A stretch of 64,000 nucleotides of DNA from Streptomyces caelestis. Its GTDB lineage: Bacteria; Actinomycetota; Actinomycetes; Streptomycetales; Streptomycetaceae. Where the stretch lies: positions 1-64,000 of the forward strand of contig NZ_LGCN01000029.1 of the NCBI RefSeq assembly GCF_001279005.1, written 5' to 3'. The notes beneath the pieces are model-generated. The model ran no database searches, was not told where the DNA came from, and saw only the letters and a program-made list of their open reading frames with translations. Every line of letters begins with the position of its first letter. The stretch's first letter is position 1. This document shows positions 1 through 8,068 of the stretch, piece by piece. Both the position numbers and the translations under genes were made by a program.

Positions 1-99
1 GGTGAGCGCGGTGAGCGCGGTGAGCGCGGTGAGCGCGGTGAGCGCGGTGAGCGCGGTGAGCGCGGTGAGCGCGGTGAGCGCGGTGAGCGCGGTGAGCGC
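1..99. repeat. Eleven perfect copies of a 9-bp tandem repeat
   Basis: The unit GGTGAGCGC repeats eleven times without a mismatch from the first base, so the array may continue beyond the left edge. The 9-bp period keeps any reading frame open. It reads Ala-Leu-Thr repeats on the minus strand and Ser-Ala-Val repeats on the plus strand. The minus-strand reading continues into a plausible coding sequence, so it is preferred. Perfect short repeats of this kind change copy number easily by slippage. Confidence 0.9.
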
Positions 100-258
100 C
101 ACGACGCCCCGGCCGCGGACGACGGTCCCCGGGCCCAGGGCGAAGGGATCCGTCGCGCCCAGCCGGAGCGCGAGCTCCGGAGCCGAGTACGGGGCGGTGT
201 CCTCACTCCCTCCGGCCGCCCGGGTGCGCGGGCGGCGATCACTATGCCGGCGGCGCAC
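1..258 (-). CDS. Partial unknown protein with an N-terminal stretch followed by Ala-Leu-Thr repeats
   Basis: This minus-strand frame runs off the left edge. From a possible GTG at 258 it reads through a stretch containing PELALRLGATDPFALGPGT and then enters the tandem repeat as (ALT)n. Third positions around residues 20-45 are mostly G or C, as expected of a Streptomyces gene, and the plus-strand frame over the same bases is less gene-like. The Ala-Leu-Thr array is moderately hydrophobic and could be a helical or membrane-proximal segment. No family was recognised. The start is uncertain, since no clear ribosome binding site was found, and the body of the gene lies outside the window. Confidence 0.3.
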   Translation of the reverse strand, partial: MRRRHSDRRPRTRAAGGSEDTAPYSAPELALRLGATDPFALGPGTVVRGRGVVALTALTALTALTALTALTALTALTALTALTALT

Positions 259-401
259 CCGACGTCCCGTCCGCGGGAGCCGGCGGGGAGGGCGGTGCCT
301 CGTCACGCAACCGCCACCTTCTCTTCACGCCCTGGACCGCATGTTCATGTCACTCTCTGCGGTATCACTCAGACGTCAACCCGCGTAGATCGGATGCCCC
401 C

Positions 402-1226
402 ATGCCCGTGATCCGCATATCCGCAGGCCGGCGCCGGAGAGCGCTGGCGCTCGCCACGGCCGCCGTCCTCGCCGGCCTCGTCGCCCCCGCGCTGAACGCG
501 CCCACCGCCGGCGCCGCGACCACCGCCGCGACCACCGCGTACGACGACACCTATTACGCCGCCGCGATCGGCAAGTCCGGCACGGCGCTCAAGGACTCCC
601 TGCACACGATCATCAGCGACCAGACGAAGATCTCGTACTCGGCCGTCTGGAACGCCCTGAAGGTCACCGACCAGGACCCGAACAACAGCAACAACGTGAT
701 CCTGCTGTACTCGGGCATCTCCCGCGGCAAGTCCCTCAACGGCGGTGACACGGGCGACTGGAACCGCGAGCACGTGTGGGCCAAGTCCCACGGCGACTTC
801 GGCACCGCCACCGGCCCCGGCACCGACCTGCACCACCTGCGCCCCGAGGACGTCCAGGTCAACTCCGTCCGCGGCAACAAGGACTTCGACAACGGCGGCA
901 GCTCGTTCAGCAACAGCGGCGGCAGCCTGACCGACTCGAACTCCTTCGAGCCCCGCGACGCGGTCAAGGGCGACGTGGCCCGCATGATCTTCTACATGGC
1001 GGTGCGCTACGAAGGCGGCGACGGCTGGGCCGACCTGGAGGTCAACAGCAGCGTCGACAACGGCAGCAACCCGTACATCGGCAAGCTCGCCGTGCTCAAG
1101 ACGTGGAACGACGAGGACCCGCCGGACGCCTTCGAGAAGCGCCGCAACCAGGTCATCCACGACTCCTACCAGCACAACCGCAACCCGTTCATCGACCACC
1201 CGGAGTGGGTCGAGTCGATCTGGTAG
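402..1226 (+). CDS. Secreted endonuclease I family nuclease (HNH-like)
   Basis: A 274-residue exported nuclease predicted to cut DNA or RNA outside the cell. Residues 10-38 form an export signal: RRRR, then a hydrophobic Ala/Leu/Val stretch, then a likely cleavage site near AGA-AT. The endonuclease I signature follows: WNREHVWAKSH at 120-130 (His/Asn metal-finger motif), TDLHHLRPED at 141-150, NSVRGNK at 154-160, and QHNRNPFIDHPEWV at 257-270 near the C-terminus, all typical of this family. The length fits the family. The ATG is preceded by only a weak ribosome binding site. A strong hairpin follows ten bases after the stop, so the gene is probably a single unit. It may serve nutrient scavenging or recycling of nucleic acid from lysed hyphae. 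Confidence 0.87.
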   Translation: MPVIRISAGRRRRALALATAAVLAGLVAPALNAPTAGAATTAATTAYDDTYYAAAIGKSGTALKDSLHTIISDQTKISYSAVWNALKVTDQDPNNSNNVILLYSGISRGKSLNGGDTGDWNREHVWAKSHGDFGTATGPGTDLHHLRPEDVQVNSVRGNKDFDNGGSSFSNSGGSLTDSNSFEPRDAVKGDVARMIFYMAVRYEGGDGWADLEVNSSVDNGSNPYIGKLAVLKTWNDEDPPDAFEKRRNQVIHDSYQHNRNPFIDHPEWVESIW

Positions 1227-1235
1227 ACAGGACGA

Positions 1236-1265
1236 CGGCACCGGCCGCCACGGTGGCCGGTGCCG
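1236..1265 (+). terminator. Hairpin terminator after the secreted nuclease
   Basis: A perfect 11-bp inverted repeat (CGGCACCGGCC / GGCCGGTGCCG) with an 8-base loop starts ten bases after the nuclease stop codon. It lacks a U-tract, as many Streptomyces terminators do. It also lies between this gene and the end of the convergent NB-ARC gene. Confidence 0.7.
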
Positions 1266-1421
1266 GAACCGGGGCAGACCTCCTCATGGCCGACGCGGCA
1301 CCGGGCGGTCACACCCTCTCGGGACGACCGCTCGCCGCACTCCGGACGCCACGGCTCCTCGCCGCCTCGGAGGGGCCGCCTTCGCGGTCGGTCGAGTGGT
1401 CGGCGCCGCTCGGGCGCGGTG

Positions 1422-3644
1422 TCATCCCGGTGCGGGCGGCTCCGCGCGGACCTCGGCGTACCAGGCGCGGGCCGCGGCGGTCTCGGGGTGGTCCTCGCCC
1501 AGGATCGCGGCCCGCTGCTCGGCCACCTCCCGCGCGCTCTCGGCGGCCTCCGGCCGCTTGCCCTGCGCGTGCTGGGCGCGGCTGAGCTGGATGAGCACCC
1601 CGAGGACCAGCGGATGGTCGTCCCCGTACCCGGCTCTCTGCCCGGCGAGCACCCGGCGGAAGAGGTCCTCCGCCTCGGCGCCCCGGCCGGAGCGCAGCAG
1701 CCCCCGCGCCCATGCGTCGCGCGCCCACACGGTCACCAGGTGGTCGGGGCCGAGGTGGCGCTCGCAGTCGGCCACCAGTTCCTCGGCGGCCGACAGGTAG
1801 TGGTCGAACTGGTCCTGTGCCAGCCGTAGTTCCAGCATCTCGCAGCGGGTCTTGAGGGTGGTGACGTGGTCGTCGCCGAGTGCGTCGCGACGGCCGTCCA
1901 GAACCGCCTCCAGGAGCGTCCGGGCCTCGTCCAGGTCCCCGAGGCGGTGCAGCACCCGCTGCAGTTCGTAGGCCGCGTCCAGGGTGCGCGCGTCATGGGG
2001 GCCGAGCGTGCGCAGCGCGTCCCGGTGGACCGGCCGCAGGAGGTCGGCGGCTTCGGCGTACCGGCCGAGCCGGAACAGGACGGGGCCCTGGCCCGACCGG
2101 GCCTCGATGGTCGCCGGGTGCTCGTCCCCCAGGTGCTCCGCGGCCGTCCTCGCGGCGGTGGCGGCCAGGGCCAGCGCGGCGGTCCAGTCCCCCGCCTCGT
2201 ACACCAGTCGTGCGACGCGCGCCGCGATCCGTACGGAGTCCGCCGTCACCAGGCCGTGGCGGTGGGACCGGTGCAGCAGACCGGTCACGTGCGGCGCCAG
2301 GAGCCGTACCTGGGAGCGGGCCCGCGGTGACGCGGCGCCCTCCGGCGGCAGCGCCGCCCGCAGCAGCCGGCCCGCCACTCCGGCGAGGAGCGCGCGCTGC
2401 GCGTCGGACACGCCCGCGGCGACGCTGTCCAGCAGGACCCCGTGGGCCTTCACGCAGCGGTGCCCGTCCGTCTCGACCAGGTCGGCCAGCGAGTGGTCGA
2501 GGAGCGCGCGCAGGGCCGGTTCGACCCGGTCGGCGGTCAGCGGCGGATCGAGGTGTTCGAGGCCGTCGACCCCGCCCTGTGCCGCCGGCATCAGCAGCGA
2601 CAGCGGGACGGGGTCCGCCGCCCAGAAGGACAGCAGCCGCAGCAGGGCCGTCGCCTCCGGAAGGCCGCCCTCCGCCAGGGTGTCCAGCGACAGCTGCCAC
2701 GTGCGGCCCACCAGGCGGCGGGACTGTCCGCCGCCGGTCGCCGGTGCTCCCCGGTCCACCAGGGCCGTCGACTCCTCGCCCAGCCTGCGGTCGTACTCGT
2801 CCATGGTCCACGACTCCAGCAGCTGGTGGGCCAGGTGCGCCCCGGCCAGGGTCAGCGCCAGGGGCAGGCAGCCCAGGCGCCGGGCGACCTTCCGTGCGGA
2901 CTCCCGCGTACCCGCCTCCGGGGCCAGGTCACGCAGGACCAGGGTGGCGTCCTCCAGGGGGAGCACGCCGATCCGGTGGCTGCTCGCCCCCGGGATGCGC
3001 CACAGCGGGGAGGTCGCGTGCCGGGTGGTCACCAGCACCGTCCCCGAGGGGCTCGGGCGCAGCCAGGCGCCTTCCTCCAGGACGGCGGGGTCGTCGGCGT
3101 TGTCGAGGACCAGCAGCCAGGGCTCCGCGGAGTGGTCCAGGTGGTGCCAGACCAGGTCGGCCGCGGCGCGCCGGCCGCCGGCCGCGGCGGCCAGTTCGCC
3201 GCCGGTGGCGCCGCGGTCGCCGGCGACGGCGAGCATGCCGGCGCGCAGCGAGACCCGTTCGGAGGCGTTGACCCACAGGCCGACGCGGCCGTGGTCCCGC
3301 ACGGCCTCGGTGAACAGGGCGTGCGCGACGGCCGTCTTGCCGCAGCCGCCCATGCCGTGCAGGACCTGGACGTCGCCGCCGGGTCCGGCCACGGCCGCCC
3401 GTAAGCGTTCCATGACGTCGGTGCGGTCCCGCAGGACGCCGGGTGCGCGGCCGACCAGGGGCAGGCGGACGGAGTCGGGAGCGGCCGGCCGGGGTTCGGC
3501 CGGGGCCACCACGTGGCGTCCGAACAGCGGGGCCGAGCCCGGGGCGTAGTGGTGGACGTGTTCCTCGACGTACTGGTCTCCACCGGTCTGGTAGACCCGG
3601 GCGCTGCCCGAGGCGCGTCCCTCCATCGGCGTCGGCACGCTCAT
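1422..3644 (-). CDS. NB-ARC STAND ATPase with C-terminal tetratricopeptide repeats
   Basis: A 740-residue signal-transducing ATPase. Residues 10-24 hold the motif RASGSARVYQTGGDQ, also present at the end of the upstream protein. The NB-ARC domain has Walker A GMGGCGKTA at 97-105, Walker B LLVLDNADD near 177-185, a sensor strand GTVLVTTRH near 201-209 and a GxPLA-type motif (LGCLPLALTLAGAHLA). The C-terminal 300 residues are TPR-like, with repeated A..L..RYAEAADLLRPV, GDLDEARTLLEAVL and GRGAEAEDLFRRVL helices ending in DDHP/EDHP. No enzymatic effector is fused. The start ATG at 3644 overlaps the stop of the upstream gene (ATGA), which implies translational coupling. Such proteins act as oligomerising switches in regulation or in defence. 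The specific role is not known. Confidence 0.85.
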   Translation of the reverse strand: MSVPTPMEGRASGSARVYQTGGDQYVEEHVHHYAPGSAPLFGRHVVAPAEPRPAAPDSVRLPLVGRAPGVLRDRTDVMERLRAAVAGPGGDVQVLHGMGGCGKTAVAHALFTEAVRDHGRVGLWVNASERVSLRAGMLAVAGDRGATGGELAAAAGGRRAAADLVWHHLDHSAEPWLLVLDNADDPAVLEEGAWLRPSPSGTVLVTTRHATSPLWRIPGASSHRIGVLPLEDATLVLRDLAPEAGTRESARKVARRLGCLPLALTLAGAHLAHQLLESWTMDEYDRRLGEESTALVDRGAPATGGGQSRRLVGRTWQLSLDTLAEGGLPEATALLRLLSFWAADPVPLSLLMPAAQGGVDGLEHLDPPLTADRVEPALRALLDHSLADLVETDGHRCVKAHGVLLDSVAAGVSDAQRALLAGVAGRLLRAALPPEGAASPRARSQVRLLAPHVTGLLHRSHRHGLVTADSVRIAARVARLVYEAGDWTAALALAATAARTAAEHLGDEHPATIEARSGQGPVLFRLGRYAEAADLLRPVHRDALRTLGPHDARTLDAAYELQRVLHRLGDLDEARTLLEAVLDGRRDALGDDHVTTLKTRCEMLELRLAQDQFDHYLSAAEELVADCERHLGPDHLVTVWARDAWARGLLRSGRGAEAEDLFRRVLAGQRAGYGDDHPLVLGVLIQLSRAQHAQGKRPEAAESAREVAEQRAAILGEDHPETAAARAWYAEVRAEPPAPG

Positions 3645-4060
3645 CGTTCGGTGATGTGCTGGTCGCGTCCGGCCTGGTAGACCCGGGCGCTGCCCGACGC
3701 CCGGGCCTGCAGGCGGATCTGCCCCGCCCCCGGATCCTCCGGAAGCGGCGGGTTCAACTCGTCCAGGATGCGCCGCAGTTCGTCGGCGGCCTCCGGCTGC
3801 GCCAGCAGGAACCGCCGTACGCGGCCCTGCCATTCGGCGGTCAGCTCGGCCTCGGACTCGGTGTCGCCGGCCCGGCGCGCGAGGAGCAGGTCCGCACGGC
3901 CCGCCTCCAGTTCCTCACCGATGCCCTCGGCCCTGGCAGGCTGGAAACGGCGCCACAGGGCGACCATGCCGTCCCTCGCCGATTCCCAGGCGTTCGTCAC
4001 CATCAACGTGACGACGGTCGTGCCCGCCGTCCCCGCCAGCGCGGCGATCTCCGGATCCAC
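3641..4060 (-). CDS. Small partner protein of the NB-ARC ATPase, unknown function
   Basis: A 139-residue protein starting at GTG 4060, with a GGGGGG-rich ribosome binding site just upstream. Residues 4-25 form a hydrophobic helix (IAALAGTAGTTVVTLMVTNAW) that could be membrane-associated. A charged helical body follows (residues 40-110, rich in Glu, Arg and Ala). The last 25 residues contain RASGSARVYQAGRDQ, nearly identical to residues 10-24 of the next protein. The four-base overlap with the NB-ARC gene makes a two-gene operon. I do not recognise the family by name. The shared motif suggests that both proteins bind the same partner or each other. A role as sensor, adaptor or membrane anchor is an inference. 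Confidence 0.7.
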   Translation of the reverse strand: MDPEIAALAGTAGTTVVTLMVTNAWESARDGMVALWRRFQPARAEGIGEELEAGRADLLLARRAGDTESEAELTAEWQGRVRRFLLAQPEAADELRRILDELNPPLPEDPGAGQIRLQARASGSARVYQAGRDQHITER

Positions 4061-4328
4061 GGTCCCCCCTACGGCCGACTCCCGATCCTAGGGCCCCGGA
4101 CCGTTCCCGGCGCAAGGGTCCGGGCTCCGGCGACGCCGGGCGCGCACGCCCCGCGCGTCCGGGCCAGGCGTTCGCCGTGGCCACGCCGCCGAGCCTCCGG
4201 TTCGCTCCATCCGGTGGTGTGGGCGGTGGCCAGGGTCAGTCGGCCCCGATCCACCGTGACCATGGGAGGGCCCCGGCACGTCCGCCGGGGCCGTTCCGTC
4301 CCCCCACGACGCCTTACTGGAGAGTGCC

Positions 4329-4685
4329 GTGAAGACCCGTTCCTGGTCCCTCGCCGCCGTCCTCGCCCTGACCGCGCTCCTGCTGCCGGCCCACGCGGCG
4401 TCCGCCGCCCCGGCCGCGCCCCCGTCCTGCCCCGACGGGTCCGTGTGCTTCTGGAGCAAGGAGGGCTTCGGCGGCGACTACTGGGAGTGGACCGCTCGCA
4501 GCGGCTACCGCGACATGCCGCCCCGTCTCCACGACCACGTCGGCTCGTTCGTCGCGAGCACCCGGGCCTGCTTCGTGAACTGGCAGCCGGTCGAGAAGCG
4601 GGACGTCTTCAACGGCGACTGGCGCTCCCGCTACCTCGGCGACTTCGGCGGACGCATCGACGGGGTGGGCCCCGGCGCCTGCTGA
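4329..4685 (+). CDS. Small secreted protein of the peptidase inhibitor I36 type
   Basis: A 118-residue exported protein. GTG at 4329 follows a GGAGAG ribosome binding site. Residues 1-27 are a classical signal peptide (KTRSW, a hydrophobic core, AHAASA). The mature part has CPDGSVCFWSKEGFGGDYWEW and further cysteines (ACF, and a C-terminal GAC), the layout of the I36/beta-gamma-crystallin-like secreted proteins common in Streptomyces. Whether it inhibits a protease cannot be told from the sequence. Genes on both sides are unrelated and no operon partner is apparent. Confidence 0.7.
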   Translation: MKTRSWSLAAVLALTALLLPAHAASAAPAAPPSCPDGSVCFWSKEGFGGDYWEWTARSGYRDMPPRLHDHVGSFVASTRACFVNWQPVEKRDVFNGDWRSRYLGDFGGRIDGVGPGAC

Positions 4686-4974
4686 CCGACGGCCCCGGCC
4701 CGGTGCCGGCGGTCCGGCGGCCGTACGCCGGGATCACCGTGCGCCTCCGCCGGCCGGTCCCGCTGCCGACGACCGCGGTCCGTCGCCGGTCCGAGGGGTG
4801 GCGGTGGCGATGAGGGGTCGTGGACATCCGGGCGTCACCGTATGACGCGTCGGTGACGCTCGAACGGCGGAACCCTTAATGATCAGTGGTTCGTGATCCT
4901 TCCCGGTGACGGCGCCGTTGTAATGGCCACCAGAGGGCTTCCCTCGCCATCGGACACGTCGAAGGGGTAGGACC

Positions 4975-5202
4975 GTGAGGAAACTGCGCACCACCAGGAC
5001 CGCACTCGTGGGGATCATGGCTTCCGCGGCGATCGCGCTTCCGCTGGCCGGTTCGGCCGCCGCCGAGACGAGGCTGCTCCCGCACTACACCGGTTCCTTC
5101 CTGGAGTGCCAGACCCTCGGCAACCAGGCTGCGCAGAGGGGGGAGCTGACGGGCTTCAGCTGCGTGCAGGAAGGCCACTACGTGGTCATGTACCCCTGGT
5201 AG
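4975..5202 (+). CDS. Small secreted protein of unknown function
   Basis: A 75-residue protein whose first 30 residues are a signal peptide (RKLRTTRTALVG, then a hydrophobic stretch ending GSAAAET). GTG at 4975 has a GGGGTAGGA ribosome binding site. The mature peptide is about 45 residues with two cysteines (ECQTLGNQ and FSCVQEG) that could form one disulfide, and it ends in aromatic VVMYPW. It has the look of a small extracellular protein of actinomycetes. No function is assigned. Confidence 0.65.
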   Translation: MRKLRTTRTALVGIMASAAIALPLAGSAAAETRLLPHYTGSFLECQTLGNQAAQRGELTGFSCVQEGHYVVMYPW

Positions 5203-5237
5203 GCACAGGGACTCGACGCACGTCCACGCCCGGTGCG

Positions 5238-5267
5238 GACCCCCGCCGACCACTCCGTGCGGGGGTC
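5238..5267. terminator. Bidirectional hairpin between convergent genes
   Basis: GACCCCCGC pairs with GCGGGGGTC across a 12-base loop. It lies between the small secreted protein gene (plus strand) and the end of the TPP enzyme gene (minus strand), and touches the latter's stop codon. Confidence 0.6.
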
Positions 5268-6951
5268 ACTCCCTGTGGGTCGGGGCGAACATCCGCAGCA
5301 CGGCGGGGAGGACGACCACCGACGGGCCCGGGGTCGCCAGGGCCTTCGCGAGGTCCTGTTCCAGGGTTTCGGGGGTCGTCCGCAGACCGGGTACGCCGAA
5401 GGACTCCGCCAGGGCCGCGTAGTCGGGGCGGGTGAGTTCCGTCGCCGTGGGCTCGCCGAAGGCGTCGGTCATGTACTCGCGCAGGATGCCGTAGCCGCCG
5501 TCGTCGACGATCAGCCAGGTGACGTCCAGGTCGTGCTGGCGGGCGGTGGCCAGTTCGGCGACGGAGTACAGGGCGCCGCCGTCGCCGGAGACCGCGAGGA
5601 CCGGGCGGGTGGGGTCGGCGACGGCCGCGCCGAGGGCGGCCGGGAAGCCGTAGCCGAGGCCGCCGGCGCCCTGCGCGGAGTGCAGGTGGTTGGGGCCCAT
5701 CGCGTCGAAGGCGGACCAGGCCCAGTACGCCAGGATCGTCATGTCCCAGAAGGACGGCGAGCCGGTGGGCAGGGCGCGGCGGACCGCCGTCAGCACCTGC
5801 TGTTCCAGGGTGAGTTCCTGGGCGGCGATGCGCGCACGGACCCGGTCCAGGACCTCCCGCACCCGCTCGGGGGCCGTCGCGTCCTCGCGCGGCTCCACCG
5901 TCTCCAGCAGTGCCTGGAGCGCGAGGCGGGCGTCGGCGTGGATGCCGAGGCCCGGGTGGTTGGACTCCAGTTTGCCGAGGTCGGCCTCGATCTGGATCAC
6001 CCGGCCGCGCGGCTTGAACGTGTGGTAGTTGGAGGAGAGTTCGCCGAGGCCGGAGCCGACGACCAGCAGGACGTCCGCGTCCTGGAGGAAGTCGGTGATG
6101 TGGCGGTCCTCCAGCCAGGACTGCAGCGACAGCGGGTGCGTCCAGGGGAAGGCGCCCTTGCCGCCTGGGGTGGTGACCACCGGGGCCTGGACGCGCTCGG
6201 CGAGCTGCCGCAGCTTGCCCGAGGCGTCGGAGCGGACCACTCCCCCGCCCGCGATGATCGCGGGACGGGCGGCGTTCGCCAGCAGGTGGGCGGCGAGCGC
6301 GGTGAGTTCGGGGCGCGGGGGCAGTTCCTCCGGGGTGGCGTCCATCGCCGTCACCACGGGCAGGACCGTCTCCGCGAGCAGCACGTCCTGCGGGATCTCC
6401 ACCCATACGGGGCCGTGCGGGACGGTCAGCGCCGACTTCCAGGCCTCCGCGATCGCGGACGGGATCTGGGACTGCGTACGGGCCGTGTGCACGGACTTGA
6501 CCACGCCGCGGAACGAGGCCGACTGGTCGGGGAGTTCGTGCAGGTAGCCGTGGCGGCCACCGCCCAGGCCGGCCGTCGGGACCTGGCTGCAGATCGCCAG
6601 CACCGGCGCCGAGGCCGCCGCCGCCTCCTGGAGCGCGGCCAGGGAGGTGAGGGCGCCCGGCCCGGTCGACAGCAGCAGCGGGGCGGCCTCGCCGGTGATC
6701 CGGCCGTACGCGTCCGCCGCGAAGGCGGCGTTGTTCTCCACGCGCAGGCCGACGTAACGCAGGTCGGAGCGGCGCAGGGCGTCGAACACGCCGAGGGCGT
6801 GCTGGCCGGGCAGGCCGAAGACGGTGGTCGCGCCGAGCCCGGCCAGGGTCTCCACGACCAGGTCCCCGCCGTTGCGGCCGGGGGGAGGATTCAGTGCGGC
6901 CTCCGTCTGCGCGGCGGTCGGGCGGAGCACCAGGTCGTGGTCGTGGGTCAC
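5266..6951 (-). CDS. Thiamine-diphosphate enzyme (acetolactate synthase family; possible 2-ketoarginine decarboxylase)
   Basis: A 561-residue enzyme with the three-domain TPP fold. The N-terminal pyrimidine-binding domain has [14 protein letters not shown] and the conserved [13 protein letters not shown] containing the catalytic Glu. The middle domain follows. The C-terminal PP-binding domain has [16 protein letters not shown] and [13 protein letters not shown], equivalent to the GDG-x(24-27)-N motif. GTG at 6951 overlaps the upstream ureohydrolase stop (GTGA), so the two are translationally coupled. Annotation as acetolactate synthase is family-level only. Coupling to an agmatinase/guanidinobutyrase-like gene suggests instead an AruI-type 2-ketoarginine decarboxylase, which is about this length in Pseudomonas. 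That assignment is an inference. Confidence 0.85.
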   Translation of the reverse strand: MTHDHDLVLRPTAAQTEAALNPPPGRNGGDLVVETLAGLGATTVFGLPGQHALGVFDALRRSDLRYVGLRVENNAAFAADAYGRITGEAAPLLLSTGPGALTSLAALQEAAAASAPVLAICSQVPTAGLGGGRHGYLHELPDQSASFRGVVKSVHTARTQSQIPSAIAEAWKSALTVPHGPVWVEIPQDVLLAETVLPVVTAMDATPEELPPRPELTALAAHLLANAARPAIIAGGGVVRSDASGKLRQLAERVQAPVVTTPGGKGAFPWTHPLSLQSWLEDRHITDFLQDADVLLVVGSGLGELSSNYHTFKPRGRVIQIEADLGKLESNHPGLGIHADARLALQALLETVEPREDATAPERVREVLDRVRARIAAQELTLEQQVLTAVRRALPTGSPSFWDMTILAYWAWSAFDAMGPNHLHSAQGAGGLGYGFPAALGAAVADPTRPVLAVSGDGGALYSVAELATARQHDLDVTWLIVDDGGYGILREYMTDAFGEPTATELTRPDYAALAESFGVPGLRTTPETLEQDLAKALATPGPSVVVLPAVLRMFAPTHRE

Positions 6952-7916
6952 TGCGCGCGGGCCTCCGCAATCCGACGGGACATGATCGTGGTCAGCTCGT
7001 ACGCCGTGTGGGACGCGGCGACCGAGGTGATCTCCGCGTGATCGTACGCGGGCGCCACCTCGACGACGTCCGCCGAGACCAGGTTGCAGGAGGCCAGTCC
7101 GCGCAGGATCTCCAGGAGCTCGCGGGAGGTCATGCCGCCCGCCTCGGGGGTGCCGGTGCCGGGGGCGTGGGCCGGGTCCAGGCAGTCGATGTCGATGGAG
7201 ATGTACAGCGGGCGGTCGCCGATGCGCTGGCGGAGCTGGTCGGCGACCTCGTCGGCGCCCCGGCGGTAGACGTCGGCGGAGGTGACGATGCCGAAGCCCA
7301 TCTTCTCGTCGTCGGTGAGGTCCTGCTTGCCGTAGAGGGGGCCGCGGGTGCCGACGTGGGAGAGGGCGGAGGTGTCGAGGACGCCCTCTTCCACCGCGCG
7401 GCGGAACGGGGTGCCATGGGTGTACTCGGCGCCGAAGTAGGTGTCCCAGGTGTCGAGGTGGGCGTCGAAGTGGAGCAGGGCGACGGGGCCGTGCCTCTTG
7501 GCGACCGAGCGGAGCAGCGGCAGGGCGATGGTGTGGTCGCCGCCCAGGGTCATCAGGCGGGCGCCGGTGCCGAGGAAGTCGTCGGCGGCGGCCTCGATCG
7601 TCTCCACGGCCTCGTTGATGTCGAACGGGTTCACGGCGATGTCGCCGCCGTCCGCGACCTGGGCGAGGGCGAAGGGGGAGGCGTCCTGCGCGGGGTTGTA
7701 GGGGCGCAGCAGCCGGGACGCCTCGCGGATGGCGTTGCCGCCGAAGCGGGCGCCCGGCCGGTAGGAGACGCCCGAGTCGAAGGGCACGCCCACCACGGCG
7801 ACGTCGGCGCGGCCGACCTCGTCGAGCCGGGGCAGCCGGGCGAAGGTCGCGGGCCCGGCGTACCGGGGGACGCGGGAGGAGTCGACGGGGCCGCGGGGCG
7901 TCTCGCTGCTGCTCAT
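6948..7916 (-). CDS. speB: Agmatinase/guanidinobutyrase family ureohydrolase
   Basis: A 322-residue binuclear-manganese ureohydrolase that releases urea from a guanidino compound. Metal ligands are all present: GGDHT at 125-129, [10 protein letters not shown] at 149-158, and [19 protein letters not shown] around 240-258. HGTPF at 167-171 belongs to the substrate loop of this branch. The ATG at 7916 begins [10 protein letters not shown]. It is the first gene of a two-gene unit with the TPP enzyme, divergent from a PucR-type regulator that probably controls it. Agmatine gives putrescine, while 4-guanidinobutyrate would give GABA. The neighbouring TPP gene favours guanidinobutyrate, but the motifs alone do not separate the two substrates. 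The symbol speB is used at family level. Confidence 0.88.
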   Translation of the reverse strand: MSSSETPRGPVDSSRVPRYAGPATFARLPRLDEVGRADVAVVGVPFDSGVSYRPGARFGGNAIREASRLLRPYNPAQDASPFALAQVADGGDIAVNPFDINEAVETIEAAADDFLGTGARLMTLGGDHTIALPLLRSVAKRHGPVALLHFDAHLDTWDTYFGAEYTHGTPFRRAVEEGVLDTSALSHVGTRGPLYGKQDLTDDEKMGFGIVTSADVYRRGADEVADQLRQRIGDRPLYISIDIDCLDPAHAPGTGTPEAGGMTSRELLEILRGLASCNLVSADVVEVAPAYDHAEITSVAASHTAYELTTIMSRRIAEARAQ

Positions 7917-8031
7917 GGGACTGCCTTCTTTCCTGCTCTTCGCCTTGGCTCATGCGTCCGCCCGCACCCGCGGGCTGCCGGTCCGTCCCGACCATAAGGG
8001 GGCGGAAAGCCTCTGCGAAGTGTACGTTTCC

Positions 8032-8055
8032 TCCATTCCCGCCGCACGGAATGGA
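8032..8055. promoter_or_regulatory. Inverted repeat in the speB/pucR-like divergent region, candidate operator
   Basis: TCCATTCC and GGAATGGA form perfect 8-bp arms around an 8-base spacer, just before the regulator's start codon. Position and symmetry suit an autoregulatory operator of the PucR-type protein, which could also affect the divergent ureohydrolase promoter. The protein-DNA link is inferred. Confidence 0.45.
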
Positions 8056-8068
8056 AGAAGTGTCCACC

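Noticed and set aside
2..388. Plus-strand frame with Ser-Ala-Val repeats
   Set aside because: Codon third positions and residue content are less gene-like than the minus-strand Ala-Leu-Thr reading, and there is no ribosome binding site because the frame starts at the edge.
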